From Alphaproteobacteria bacterium (GTDB taxonomy: Bacteria > Pseudomonadota > Alphaproteobacteria > JABAAW01), in contig JABAAS010000001.1 in NCBI GenBank assembly GCA_014238625.1, positions 13,189 to 24,274 on the forward strand: a DNA stretch of 11,086 bases, given 5' to 3'. Under the pieces are notes generated by a model. The model did not search any database and had not been told where the DNA came from. It saw only the letters and a program-made list of their open reading frames with translations. Made by a program: the position numbers and the translations under genes. This document shows positions 1-6,531 of the stretch, one piece after another (the first letter of the stretch is position 1; each line of letters starts with the position of its first letter).

Positions 1-256
1 GCCTCTCTATGGCGAGGATTGTCCGATCATCATAGCCTATAGAGTCGGTTGGGAGGACGAGCTATTTTTGCACGGCACTATTAGCGACATTCGCCCGAAA
101 GTGAAACGCGCGAAGCTAACGCGTACCGCGCTAATTTTTGTCGGTCGAGTTTTCTCCGAACAGGCACAAGCGGCGGCTATGTTTTCTGCCTCTAAGCTGT
201 ATGATGCTAAACATAGCCATATTTTTCGGGAGCTGAGTTGCGAGGAGAACGGCTAG
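1..256 (+). CDS. cobM: precorrin-4 C11-methyltransferase, C-terminal part
   Basis: Only the last 84 residues are in the window, in frame from base 2, with stop TAG at 254-256. The enzyme uses S-adenosylmethionine to methylate C11 of the corrin ring precursor in cobalamin synthesis, in the cytoplasm. The visible tail matches the family: LYGEDCP near the left edge, then AYRVGWEDE, then HGTISDI, KLTRTALIFVGRVF and a final KLYDAKHSHIFR. These are the usual end blocks of CobM (aerobic route) and CbiF (cobalt-first route); the two cannot be separated from this fragment. No other cobalamin gene is visible because the gene runs off the left edge. The gap to uvrC is 24 bases without a terminator, so the two are probably co-transcribed. 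The first visible ATG (68) is internal to the domain and is not a start. Confidence 0.9.
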   Translation, partial: PLYGEDCPIIIAYRVGWEDELFLHGTISDIRPKVKRAKLTRTALIFVGRVFSEQAQAAAMFSASKLYDAKHSHIFRELSCEENG

Positions 257-280
257 CAAGGATAGGTATGGAGAGCCAAG

Positions 281-2107
281 ATGTTTGCGCAAGCTGTAGC
301 TGTCATAGAATCTACGAGAGAGAGTGCGCCTGAGAAACCCGGTTGTTACCGCATGCTTGACGATAAGAGGCAAGCTCTTTACATCGGCAAGGCGCGAGAT
401 TTAAAGAAACGTCTGCAAGCCTATACGCGTCCGCAAAACTTGTCGAACCGCCTGCAGCGAATGTTGGCATCGACGCATAGCGTCGAACTACTAATCACCA
501 AGACAGAATCCGAGGCTTTGATAATGGAAGCCTCGATGATCAAATCGCTGAAACCGCGCTATAATATACTCCTGCGCGACGATAAGAGCTTTCCCTCGTT
601 ATTGTTGCGAGGTGATCACCGTTTTCCGCAGATTCTGAAACATCGCGGTAAGCAGACGATTAAAGGTACTTATTTTGGTCCCTTTGCCTCCAGCGTTGCG
701 GTCAATAATTCGGTTGTAGAGCTACAAAAGATATTTTTGCTACGCAATTGCTCGGATTCGATTTTTGCTCATCGTTCGCGTCCTTGCCTGCAATACCATA
801 TCAAACGTTGTTGTGCACCTTGCGTTGGCTATGTTACGGATAGTGCCTATGGTCAGTTAGTTTCTTCGGCGAAGGCTTTTTTGCAAGGCAAGTCGGCAGG
901 CGTGCGCCAGAGGTTGGTAGGGCAGATGGAACGAGCGAGCGCGGCGCGCGAGTATGAGCGCGCGGCGGCTTTGCGAGATCGTCTCGCCGCCTTGACGAAG
1001 ATTCAAAGCCGTAGCGATGTTGCTCTTCCGCGCGGTGGCGATGGGGATGTGATTAGCATATGCTTGCAGGATGGCGAGAGTTGCGTCGAGATGTTTTGTT
1101 TTCGCCAAGCGCGCAATTGCGGCAACCGCGCTTTTTTCCCAAAACACGAAGGGACATTTTCTGCTGCCGAGATAATGGCGTCTTTTATTGCGCAGTTTTA
1201 CGCCTCGCACCCTCCTCCCTCCACTATTTACGCGCAACCCCGTCCGCATGAAAGCGCGTGGCTCGAGGCTTCTTTAAGCGACCTATACAAGCGTCGCGTT
1301 CGTATTCTCACACCGCGCAAGCTAGCATTGTTTTCGCTGGTCTATGACAACGCCGAGGAATCCTTGCGTCGCCGTTTAGTTGACCGCAAGCGTTTTGACG
1401 AATCTTTTACAGCCCTTACTAATCTCCTCAAACTGCCAGCACCACTAGAGCGCATAGAGGTATACGACAATAGCCATATTTCATCCACTCACCCTTACGC
1501 GGTTATGATTGCAGCCGACAAGCGAGGTTTCGATAAAAGCTCTTATCGCAAGTTTGCGATTCGCAACGAGGATGCTTTTGGCGATGACTACGCGATGATG
1601 CAAGAGGCTTTGGCTCGCCGCTTTGCTCGTAGCGATGAATGGGCTCTTCCTTCTTTGTTGATACTAGACGGAGGATTGGGGCAAATCTCTTGCGCGCAAA
1701 AGGTGCTTGCTGACCACAAAGCCCTCCCGATTCTTGCAATTGCGAAGGGTGCTGGTAGGAAGGCTGGTGAAGAGAAGATATATTTCGCCAACTCGCAATG
1801 GAAAAAAGGAGTTTCTCCGCATCTCGTTTCTTTTCCATCTCGTGCGGGGCTATTTTACTTTCTGCTTCGTTTGCGCGATGAAGCGCACCGCTTTGCGATA
1901 GGCACGCATCGCGCCAGTCGTTCGCGCGGGCAACAAGCATCGCAGCTTGACAGCATCGCGAATATCGGAGCGGTTCGCAAACGCCTGCTACTACAGCATT
2001 TTGGCTCTCCGCGCGCGATTGCAGATGCCTCTATTGCTGATTTACGCGCGGTATATGGTCTAGGCGAGAAAGCGGTGCAAAGCCTCTATCGCCATTTTCA
2101 CGGCTAG
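281..2107 (+). CDS. uvrC: UvrABC excinuclease subunit C
   Basis: UvrC makes the two incisions around a DNA lesion in nucleotide excision repair, after UvrA/UvrB have located it. At 608 residues it is full length. The N-terminal GIY-YIG nuclease (3' cut) is seen as GCYRM (21-25) and LYIGKARDLKKRL (33-45). Four cysteines, C157, C169, C177 and C181, keep the x11/x7/x3 spacing of the UvrC iron-sulphur cluster. A UvrB-binding UVR motif (EYERAAALRDRL) follows near 225-240. The C-terminal RNase H-like nuclease (5' cut) keeps its acidic and His residues: D396 in YDNSH, D463 in LDGGLGQ and H536 in RDEAHRFA. The end carries two helix-hairpin-helix repeats (NIGAVRKRLL, VYGLGEKAV). GGAGAG at 270-275, five bases before the ATG, supports the start. 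The gene sits between cobM and moaA; in many alphaproteobacteria uvrC instead precedes pgsA and other moa genes. Confidence 0.98.
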   Translation: MFAQAVAVIESTRESAPEKPGCYRMLDDKRQALYIGKARDLKKRLQAYTRPQNLSNRLQRMLASTHSVELLITKTESEALIMEASMIKSLKPRYNILLRDDKSFPSLLLRGDHRFPQILKHRGKQTIKGTYFGPFASSVAVNNSVVELQKIFLLRNCSDSIFAHRSRPCLQYHIKRCCAPCVGYVTDSAYGQLVSSAKAFLQGKSAGVRQRLVGQMERASAAREYERAAALRDRLAALTKIQSRSDVALPRGGDGDVISICLQDGESCVEMFCFRQARNCGNRAFFPKHEGTFSAAEIMASFIAQFYASHPPPSTIYAQPRPHESAWLEASLSDLYKRRVRILTPRKLALFSLVYDNAEESLRRRLVDRKRFDESFTALTNLLKLPAPLERIEVYDNSHISSTHPYAVMIAADKRGFDKSSYRKFAIRNEDAFGDDYAMMQEALARRFARSDEWALPSLLILDGGLGQISCAQKVLADHKALPILAIAKGAGRKAGEEKIYFANSQWKKGVSPHLVSFPSRAGLFYFLLRLRDEAHRFAIGTHRASRSRGQQASQLDSIANIGAVRKRLLLQHFGSPRAIADASIADLRAVYGLGEKAVQSLYRHFHG

Positions 2108-2254
2108 TATAAGAGGTTTGCACAAGAGGGTTGATAGCGAGCATATTTTCGCAAACAATTTATTTAGCCATTTATTTTATTGAGTTAGCCACATTCTATC
2201 GAGTCAGCTAATCTTCTTGCCTATTTTGGTAAAAAAAGGCAGAATTGAGATTGT
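2108..2254 (+). promoter_or_regulatory. uvrC-moaA intergenic region with repeated TTAGCCA words
   Basis: This 147-base AT-rich spacer is the longest gene-free gap in the window and the likeliest place for a moaA promoter. Three related words lie on the same strand about two helical turns apart: TTAGCCA at 2164-2170, TTAGCCA at 2185-2191 and TCAGCTA at 2204-2210. The last two sit within a 10-base imperfect repeat (GAGTTAGCCA / GAGTCAGCTA). A weak promoter-like pair, TTGCCT at 2217-2222 and CAGAAT at 2240-2245 with a 17-base spacer, would give an almost leaderless transcript, so I put little weight on it. No strong terminator is seen. The function is inferred from position only. Confidence 0.25.
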
Positions 2255-3322
2255 ATGTTGAAGGATCAAGAGATACTTGAGAGTCCTTCTGTTGCCAGAC
2301 GCTTTGTCGATGGTTGCGGTCGGACGATCAGTTATTTGCGCTTGTCGGTAACGGATCGTTGTGACTTGCGTTGCCGCTATTGCATGTCAGAGCGTCCAGA
2401 TTTTTTACCGAAGAGCGATGTTTTGAGCTTGGAAGAGCTCTACCGAGTTGCTTGCCTTTTCGTAGCGCATGGTATTGATACGATCAGGATTACTGGTGGC
2501 GAGCCATTGGTGCGTAAAAACCTCATGGATTTGCTCCGTCCTTTAGGCGATCTACTCAAGGAGCGCGAGGGTTACGCGCCGCTGAAGGCTTTGACTTTGA
2601 CCAGCAACGGTACGCAACTTGAGCGTTATGCGGAGGATTTATTTTCTTGTGGTATTCGTCGAGTTAATGTTTCGTTGGATTCTCTGGACGAGCAGGTTTT
2701 CTCACACATAACGCGCGGAGGTTCTCTTAGTGTAGTTTTTGCTGGCATCGATGCGGCTTTGCGCGCGGGGATAAGTGTTAAAATAAATTGCGTTGCGCTT
2801 GGCGGGGTTAATGTTGCTGCGCGCGAGGTTGACCGCTTGCTTTCTTGGTGTGGCGAGCGAGGATGCGATTTGACCTTTATCGAGGTTATGCCTATGGGCG
2901 ACATAGGCAACGAGAATCGCTTTGATCAATTTTATCCTCTGACGGAGTTACGTCGTTCAATCTCGCAGCGTTGGACTCTAGAGAAAAGTAGCTATCGTAG
3001 CGGTGGTCCGGCGCGTTATGTTCGTTGCGTGGAGACTGGTAGAAACATTGGTTTTATTTCTCCTCTGACGGAGAATTTTTGCGATGGTTGCACACGCGTT
3101 CGAGTTACTTGCACTGGCATGCTGTATCCTTGTCTAGGTCAAGAAAGCGGAGCCGATTTACGCGAGTTATTGCGCAGCCCACAAGTTGATGGTCGTACGG
3201 ACGCTGCTTTGTCGGATAGGATAGCGAGTGTTGTATCGAAGAAGACTCGCGGTCATGATTTTGTTATCGATCACAACAACCGCGCCTCTGTTTCGCGCAC
3301 GATGAACGCTACTGGTGGCTAA
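2255..3322 (+). CDS. moaA: GTP 3',8-cyclase (radical SAM), molybdenum cofactor synthesis
   Basis: MoaA is the radical-SAM enzyme that starts molybdenum cofactor synthesis by converting GTP to 3',8-cyclo-GTP, which MoaC then turns into cyclic pyranopterin monophosphate. The N-terminal cluster motif is complete: C36, C40 and C43 in SVTDRCDLRCRYC. The SAM-binding stretch TGGEPL follows at 80-85. VSLDSLD, FIEVMPMG and GPARY are further family blocks. The second cluster, which binds GTP, has C276, C279 and C293 with the correct x2/x13 spacing. The protein ends in Gly-Gly, the C-terminal dipeptide needed for activity in studied MoaA/MOCS1A. At 355 residues it is slightly long because of about 20 extra N-terminal residues. 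The start has only a weak GAGA (2247-2250) upstream; no better in-frame start is seen. nadK follows after 33 bases. No moaC, moaD or moaE is in the window. Confidence 0.98.
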   Translation: MLKDQEILESPSVARRFVDGCGRTISYLRLSVTDRCDLRCRYCMSERPDFLPKSDVLSLEELYRVACLFVAHGIDTIRITGGEPLVRKNLMDLLRPLGDLLKEREGYAPLKALTLTSNGTQLERYAEDLFSCGIRRVNVSLDSLDEQVFSHITRGGSLSVVFAGIDAALRAGISVKINCVALGGVNVAAREVDRLLSWCGERGCDLTFIEVMPMGDIGNENRFDQFYPLTELRRSISQRWTLEKSSYRSGGPARYVRCVETGRNIGFISPLTENFCDGCTRVRVTCTGMLYPCLGQESGADLRELLRSPQVDGRTDAALSDRIASVVSKKTRGHDFVIDHNNRASVSRTMNATGG

Positions 3323-3347
3323 AGAGTCGACTGAAGAGTCGGACTGG
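3323..3347 (+). repeat. imperfect 12/13-bp tandem duplication in the moaA-nadK gap
   Basis: AGAGTCGACTGA (3323-3334) is followed directly by AGAGTCGGACTGG (3335-3347), differing by one inserted G and the final base. The second copy runs into the GGCGG that serves nadK as ribosome-binding site. The same bases can form a short CGACT/AGTCG hairpin with a GAAG loop (3328-3341), too small to be a terminator. It most likely arose by replication slippage; any regulatory role is unproven. Confidence 0.5.
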
Positions 3348-3355
3348 CGGTTTTT

Positions 3356-4138
3356 GTGTCGTCTTTGCGCGTAGCGATTTTCGCAGCCGATACGCAGAAG
3401 GCGCGGCGTTGTCGGGCTTGCATCGAGTCTGTATTGACAGCGGTCTCGTTGGATAGCGCGGACTATGTGCTCGCCTTGGGTGGTGATGGTCTAATGCTAG
3501 AGGTTTTGCGTCGCTACGGAGTTCGCAAGAAGAAGGTCTACGGCATTAATTGCGGTAGCGTTGGCTTTTTGATGAATGCTTTTGATAGCGATGATTTTAA
3601 TAATTTAGAGAGCAAACTACGCTCTGCTTCTGCCTATCGCATTTCTCCTTTGGTATTAGAGACGACGCAAGAGGATGGCACGGAGCTCTGCCATATAGCC
3701 TTCAATGATGTTTCGTTGTTTCGCCGTACGGCGCAAGTTGCAAAACTACGAGTTATAGTCGATGGCAAGGTACGCCTGAAGGAGTTATTATGCGATGGCA
3801 TTAACCTATCGACTCCTGCGGGTAGCACGGCGTACAACCTTTCGCTACACGGACCTGTTTTACCATTGAGCTCAAATGTCATGGCACTTATGCCGATAGC
3901 AGCGTTTCGCCCTCGTCGTTGGCGCGGGGCTCTGTTGCCGCGCGCGGCTAGGCTGCAGATAGACGCTTTAGAGAATAAAAAACGCCCTATCTCAGCGGTT
4001 GCGGATAACGCGGAGGTAAAGAATGTAATTCGTGCGCGCATCCGTCAGGATAAAGGTAGTGCCGTTACAGTTTTATTCGATTCTGAACGCGACTTGCAGG
4101 AGCGCGTCATTAAAGAGCAATTTGCGGAAGATTTTTAA
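3356..4138 (+). CDS. nadK: NAD kinase
   Basis: NadK phosphorylates NAD to NADP in the cytoplasm and is usually essential. The catalytic GGDG motif is at 42-45 (D44), followed by the NAD-binding INCGSVGFLMN near 64-74. DGINLSTPAGSTAYNLSLHG begins at D147. The block PIAAFRPRRWRGALLP after it is typical of alphaproteobacterial NAD kinases. The 260-residue length is normal. The start is GTG, chosen because GGCGG at 3346-3350 lies five bases upstream and the following IFAADTQKA aligns with the usual N-terminus; no ATG is available nearby. It is 33 bases after moaA, so probably in the same transcript. The last codons and the stop lie inside a 13-bp tandem repeat array, and the stop overlaps an ATG (TAATG), so the extreme C-terminus may have changed by repeat slippage. 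The NADPH-using gor lies downstream. Confidence 0.97.
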   Translation: MSSLRVAIFAADTQKARRCRACIESVLTAVSLDSADYVLALGGDGLMLEVLRRYGVRKKKVYGINCGSVGFLMNAFDSDDFNNLESKLRSASAYRISPLVLETTQEDGTELCHIAFNDVSLFRRTAQVAKLRVIVDGKVRLKELLCDGINLSTPAGSTAYNLSLHGPVLPLSSNVMALMPIAAFRPRRWRGALLPRAARLQIDALENKKRPISAVADNAEVKNVIRARIRQDKGSAVTVLFDSERDLQERVIKEQFAEDF

Positions 4139-4176
4139 TGAAGGTTTTTAATGAAAACTTTTGATGAAAATTTTTA
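4125..4176 (+). repeat. four-unit 13-bp tandem repeat across the nadK stop
   Basis: Four consecutive 13-base units are visible: CGGAAGATTTTTA (4125-4137), ATGAAGGTTTTTA (4138-4150), ATGAAAACTTTTG (4151-4163) and ATGAAAATTTTTA (4164-4176). The first encodes the end of nadK. Because 13 is not a multiple of three, the three ATGs fall in three different frames. Two open eight-codon ORFs, MKVFNENF (4138-4164) and MKTFDENF (4151-4177). The third opens a 35-codon ORF. The first two ATGs have purine-rich SD-like stretches (GGAAG, AAGG) six to seven bases upstream, supplied by the preceding unit. Slippage explains the origin; whether the micro-ORFs are translated is unknown. Confidence 0.8.
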
Positions 4177-4271
4177 AACTTCTGCCAGTGACTTTGCTTA
4201 GATACCTCTTGCCTTATCTAAGTGCCTTAGCCGAGCATTCTCATCAAGAGCAGCTACAAGAACAAACATAG
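4164..4271 (+). CDS. possible 35-codon leader or remnant ORF with signal-peptide character
   Basis: The ORF begins at the third ATG of the 13-bp repeat and ends at TAG 4269-4271. It starts MKIFKLL, continues with a mostly hydrophobic stretch interrupted by Arg13, and reaches an ALA (21-23) followed by Glu, which resembles a signal peptidase I site. The remaining 12 residues are polar and Gln/His-rich. Its stop overlaps the AGAGG that is the likely gor ribosome-binding site, so translation through it could be coupled to gor. Its own start has no Shine-Dalgarno but overlaps the stop of the first octapeptide (TGATG). In some Rhizobiales, as I recall, gor is preceded by a gene for a secreted DUF2059 protein, so this may be the signal-peptide stump of a lost gene. 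It may equally be a chance ORF, since an inverted repeat lies inside it. Confidence 0.3.
   Translation: MKIFKLLPVTLLRYLLPYLSALAEHSHQEQLQEQT
4197..4222. promoter_or_regulatory. 8-bp perfect inverted repeat upstream of gor
   Basis: CTTAGATA (4197-4204) and TATCTAAG (4215-4222) are exact reverse complements separated by ten bases, and two G-T wobble pairs can extend the stem outward. The dyad centre is about 70 bases before the gor ATG. No T-run follows, so it is not an intrinsic terminator. The spacing suits either a dimeric regulator's operator or an RNA hairpin in the gor leader. The sequence does not tell which. Confidence 0.45.
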
Positions 4272-4274
4272 AGG
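4270..4274 (+). promoter_or_regulatory. gor ribosome-binding site overlapping the leader ORF stop
   Basis: AGAGG lies six bases before the gor ATG and shares its first two bases with the TAG that ends the 35-codon upstream ORF. A ribosome terminating there would sit on the gor initiation region, the arrangement expected for translational coupling. It also fixes the gor start at 4281. Confidence 0.55.
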
Positions 4275-4280
4275 TTATCT

Positions 4281-5735
4281 ATGACCGAGTTGTTGGATTT
4301 TTGTGTTTTAGGCGCGGGCTCTGGCGGAGTGCGTGCTGCGCGCAGAGCCGCTTCCTATGGAGCGAGGACAGCTCTTATCGAAGAGGTTGCGCTTGGTGGC
4401 ACTTGCGTTAATCGCGGTTGCATTCCAAAGAAGCTATATGTTTACGCTGGCTCGCATAGAGGAGGCTTTAGCGAGGCGCGCTTGTTCGGCTGGCGAGGAT
4501 TTCCCGATGCGTCTTTTTCGCTTAGCCACCTACTCTCGCAAAAAGAAGACGAGCTAGAACGTTTGCGAGGTCTCTATGCAAAAAACTGCGCGTCTGCTGG
4601 GGTTAGTGTTTTTAGTGGCAAGGCTAGCCTCAAAGGCAGAAAAGGCGACTACTTCGCGATTAGCATCGATGGGGCGCAGTCGCAGGCTCAGGAGTTGCGC
4701 GCGAAAAATGTGCTTATCGCAACGGGTTGTGAGCCGCTACCTCTTACGGAGGCGGTTGCTGCAGATTTTGTCGGTGGAGAGTTGGCTCACAGCTCTGATA
4801 GGGTTTTTGAACTAGATAGATTGCCTGAGCGAGTCGTAGTTTTGGGCGGTGGTTATATCGCACTCGAGTGTGCTGGCATTTTCAACGCGCTGGGTGCGCA
4901 GACGACATTGCTACATCGCAACGATTCGCTTTTACGCTCGTTTGATCGAGGTATTGTCAGGCATTGTTTAGAAGGCGTTGCTGCGCGCGGCGTTGATTGC
5001 AGGTTTTCTACTCGCTTGCTGGGTTTGTCGCTCCAGCCTTTTCGAGGGGGCTCGGATAAAACTGGCAACGAGATTCGCGACGAGATTTGTTTGGAGATTG
5101 AGGGTGGCGAGTCGATACTTTGTGACTTCGTTTTGGCGGCGATTGGCAGGCGCGCTCGCACGCGAGGATTAGGTCTTGAGGCTTTAGGCGTTGCTTTGGA
5201 TAAGCGCGGCAAGATTATTACAGGTGCAGATTTTGCGACTTCGGTTGCTGGTATTTATGCTTTGGGAGATGTTACCGACTCGCCCGAACTCACGCCAATT
5301 GCTATTCGTCAAGCGGAGGTTCTGGCACGGCGCTTATTTACGGATAGCGATGAGCTTTTTGACGCGCGAGTTTTACCACGCGCGGTCTTTGCAAGCCCCG
5401 CTATAGCCAGCGTTGGTTTGTCTGAAGAGGAGGCTCGCAGGCAAGGTAAGGTTCGCATATACGAATCGCGTTTTGTGCCTCTACGCGCGAGTTTTGCGGC
5501 GCGCGCTGGCTTTAGCGATCAGGTTATGCTGAAGCTAATCGAGCGTGGCGGCGGTGAGGTTGGTAGTGGCGAGGTTTTGGGCTGCCATATGGTAGGCTCT
5601 GATGCGCCAGAGATTATTCAGGCATTGGCACCAGCGTTGCGTGCTGGCGCGCGTAAAAAAGACTTCGACGATGTGATAGCTCTGCATCCGACAAACGCGG
5701 AAGAGTTTATGACTATGCGAGACTTTTATGAATAA
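4281..5735 (+). CDS. gor: glutathione-disulfide reductase
   Basis: A cytoplasmic FAD flavoenzyme that reduces glutathione disulfide with NADPH. The N-terminal FAD-binding GAGSGG is at 11-16. The redox-active disulfide is C42/C47 in GGTCVNRGCIPKK. The second Rossmann fold has GGGYIALE from 189. The two arginines that select NADPH over NADH, R213 and R219 (HRNDSLLRSFD), are present and separate it from lipoamide dehydrogenase. The FAD-contacting GIYALGDVT follows. The C-terminal catalytic HPTNAEE has H469 and E474. At 484 residues it is some 20-30 longer than usual; part of the excess is an insertion around FRGGSDKTGNEIRDE in the NADPH domain. Arg far exceeds Lys (about 44 to 15). AGAGG six bases upstream supports the start. 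It lies 142 bases after nadK, behind an unusual leader. Confidence 0.97.
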   Translation: MTELLDFCVLGAGSGGVRAARRAASYGARTALIEEVALGGTCVNRGCIPKKLYVYAGSHRGGFSEARLFGWRGFPDASFSLSHLLSQKEDELERLRGLYAKNCASAGVSVFSGKASLKGRKGDYFAISIDGAQSQAQELRAKNVLIATGCEPLPLTEAVAADFVGGELAHSSDRVFELDRLPERVVVLGGGYIALECAGIFNALGAQTTLLHRNDSLLRSFDRGIVRHCLEGVAARGVDCRFSTRLLGLSLQPFRGGSDKTGNEIRDEICLEIEGGESILCDFVLAAIGRRARTRGLGLEALGVALDKRGKIITGADFATSVAGIYALGDVTDSPELTPIAIRQAEVLARRLFTDSDELFDARVLPRAVFASPAIASVGLSEEEARRQGKVRIYESRFVPLRASFAARAGFSDQVMLKLIERGGGEVGSGEVLGCHMVGSDAPEIIQALAPALRAGARKKDFDDVIALHPTNAEEFMTMRDFYE

Positions 5736-5820
5736 TTTTTGCAAAGGTAATTTCTTACAAGAGTAATTTTTTTGTTATTATTTTTAAATTGAACAAGAGC
5801 TGTTTTTGGATAGCTAGTTT

Positions 5821-5826
5821 AGGAGG
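5821..5826 (+). promoter_or_regulatory. strong ribosome-binding site fixing the methyltransferase start
   Basis: A full AGGAGG lies ten bases before ATG 5837. It decides the start of the SPOUT gene against the longer in-frame TTG at 5789, which has no Shine-Dalgarno and would add 16 residues not expected in this family. Confidence 0.8.
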
Positions 5827-5836
5827 TCTGCCACTC

Positions 5837-6406
5837 ATGCGCGGATATTTTGGAGTTGGCGTTGCCAATTTATCTAAGGCTTATAATGCAGGAGCATTGT
5901 ACCGCACGGCGCATGCCTTTGGCGCGAATTTTGTTTTTGCCTTTGGCGCGAATTTGCCAGCGGGTTTATTGCAGCGAGTAGATACCTCGAAGGTTGGTCG
6001 CCATGTACCCTTTTATTGTTACGATCGACTTGAGGAGCTAGTTTTGCCAGAGGGTTGCGCTCTGGTGGGGGTAGAGCTGTGCGAGTTTGCTCGCGAGCTG
6101 CCGGAGTTTGAACACCCCTCACGCGCGGTCTATATTTTTGGACCAGAGCGAGGAGATTTATCTCCAGAGATTCTGCGTCACTGCCATAGCGTCATTAAAA
6201 TTCCCACGCGTTTTTGCTTAAATGTGGGCATCGCTTGCGCTGTTGTTATGTATGATAGAAAATTGAGTTTAGGTAATTGGCGCGCGCGGCGAGGGTTTGG
6301 AGCGACAAAAACAAATTTAGAATCAAATATCGATACGACAATTGAAAAAGAAACCGCACGAGATAAATTTAATGGCATGGGTGGCAGGACTGCAAGCGAG
6401 AGTTAA
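5837..6406 (+). CDS. TrmH/SpoU-family (SPOUT) RNA methyltransferase
   Basis: A small SPOUT-fold, S-adenosylmethionine-dependent methyltransferase, predicted to act on RNA (tRNA or rRNA 2'-O-ribose by family analogy). The exact substrate is not known to me. Motif 1 is N17AGALYRTA with the conserved Asn and Arg23, motif 2 is FGPERGDLS (101-109), and motif 3 is CLNVGIACAVVMYD (127-140), which forms the cofactor-binding knot. MRGYFGVGV at the start and the VDTSKVGRHVPFY block (48-60) match a roughly 180-residue subfamily common in alphaproteobacteria. With start ATG 5837 the protein is 189 residues; the last 40 are low-complexity and polar, outside the knot. Residues 27-31 and 35-39 repeat FGAN within a 24-base duplication. 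It follows gor by 101 AT-rich bases and converges on holA. Confidence 0.88.
   Translation: MRGYFGVGVANLSKAYNAGALYRTAHAFGANFVFAFGANLPAGLLQRVDTSKVGRHVPFYCYDRLEELVLPEGCALVGVELCEFARELPEFEHPSRAVYIFGPERGDLSPEILRHCHSVIKIPTRFCLNVGIACAVVMYDRKLSLGNWRARRGFGATKTNLESNIDTTIEKETARDKFNGMGGRTASES
5915..5955 (+). repeat. 17-bp exact direct repeat inside the methyltransferase gene
   Basis: GCCTTTGGCGCGAATTT occurs at 5915-5931 and again at 5939-5955, offset by 24 bases (eight codons), so the frame is kept. It encodes AFGANFVF followed by AFGANL, just after motif 1 of the SPOUT domain. Family members as I recall them carry this block once, so a local in-frame duplication is plausible, though convergence on favoured codons cannot be excluded. 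Confidence 0.7.
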
Positions 6407-6531
6407 AATAAGAATCGATAAAATGAATTGCGAGCTTTTTTAAAATTGTTAATAATTGAGTGGTTATATTATTTTATAATTTTGCAGATTATAATTTATT
6501 AACTCTGAGGGTTTAATTTTCAATCGTTGCT
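6407..6531. other. AT-rich spacer between convergent genes
   Basis: The spacer lies between the stops of the plus-strand methyltransferase gene and the minus-strand holA. Both transcription units must end here or nearby. The only clear dyad is TTATAAT (6474-6480) with ATTATAA (6488-6494) around a 7-base loop. The stem is entirely A/T and no T-run follows, so it is a poor intrinsic terminator. No ORF or RNA gene is recognisable. Confidence 0.6.

Noticed and set aside
857..1249. 130-codon minus-strand ORF opposite uvrC
   Set aside because: It is antisense to the UvrC middle region, and its Arg/Ala-rich content is what reverse-complemented GCG/CGC codons produce.
2116..2156. GTTTGC/GCAAAC inverted repeat after uvrC as a terminator
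   Set aside because: Only six pairs around a 29-base loop with no T-run directly after; too weak to call.
2108..2254. Molybdenum cofactor riboswitch before moaA
   Set aside because: The leader is short and AT-rich and I could not find the multi-helix conserved core; a covariance-model search would settle it.
3328..3341. CGACT-GAAG-AGTCG hairpin between moaA and nadK as a terminator or attenuator
   Set aside because: The five-pair stem arises from the short tandem duplication and is not followed by T residues until nadK's start region.
5789..5836. Longer methyltransferase ORF beginning at TTG 5789
   Set aside because: No Shine-Dalgarno precedes the TTG, whereas AGGAGG precedes ATG 5837, which opens directly into the conserved MRGYFGVGV.
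6474..6494. AT-only dyad as a bidirectional terminator for the convergent genes
   Set aside because: The stem has no G-C pair and no adjoining T-tract, so stability would be too low; kept only as part of the spacer description.
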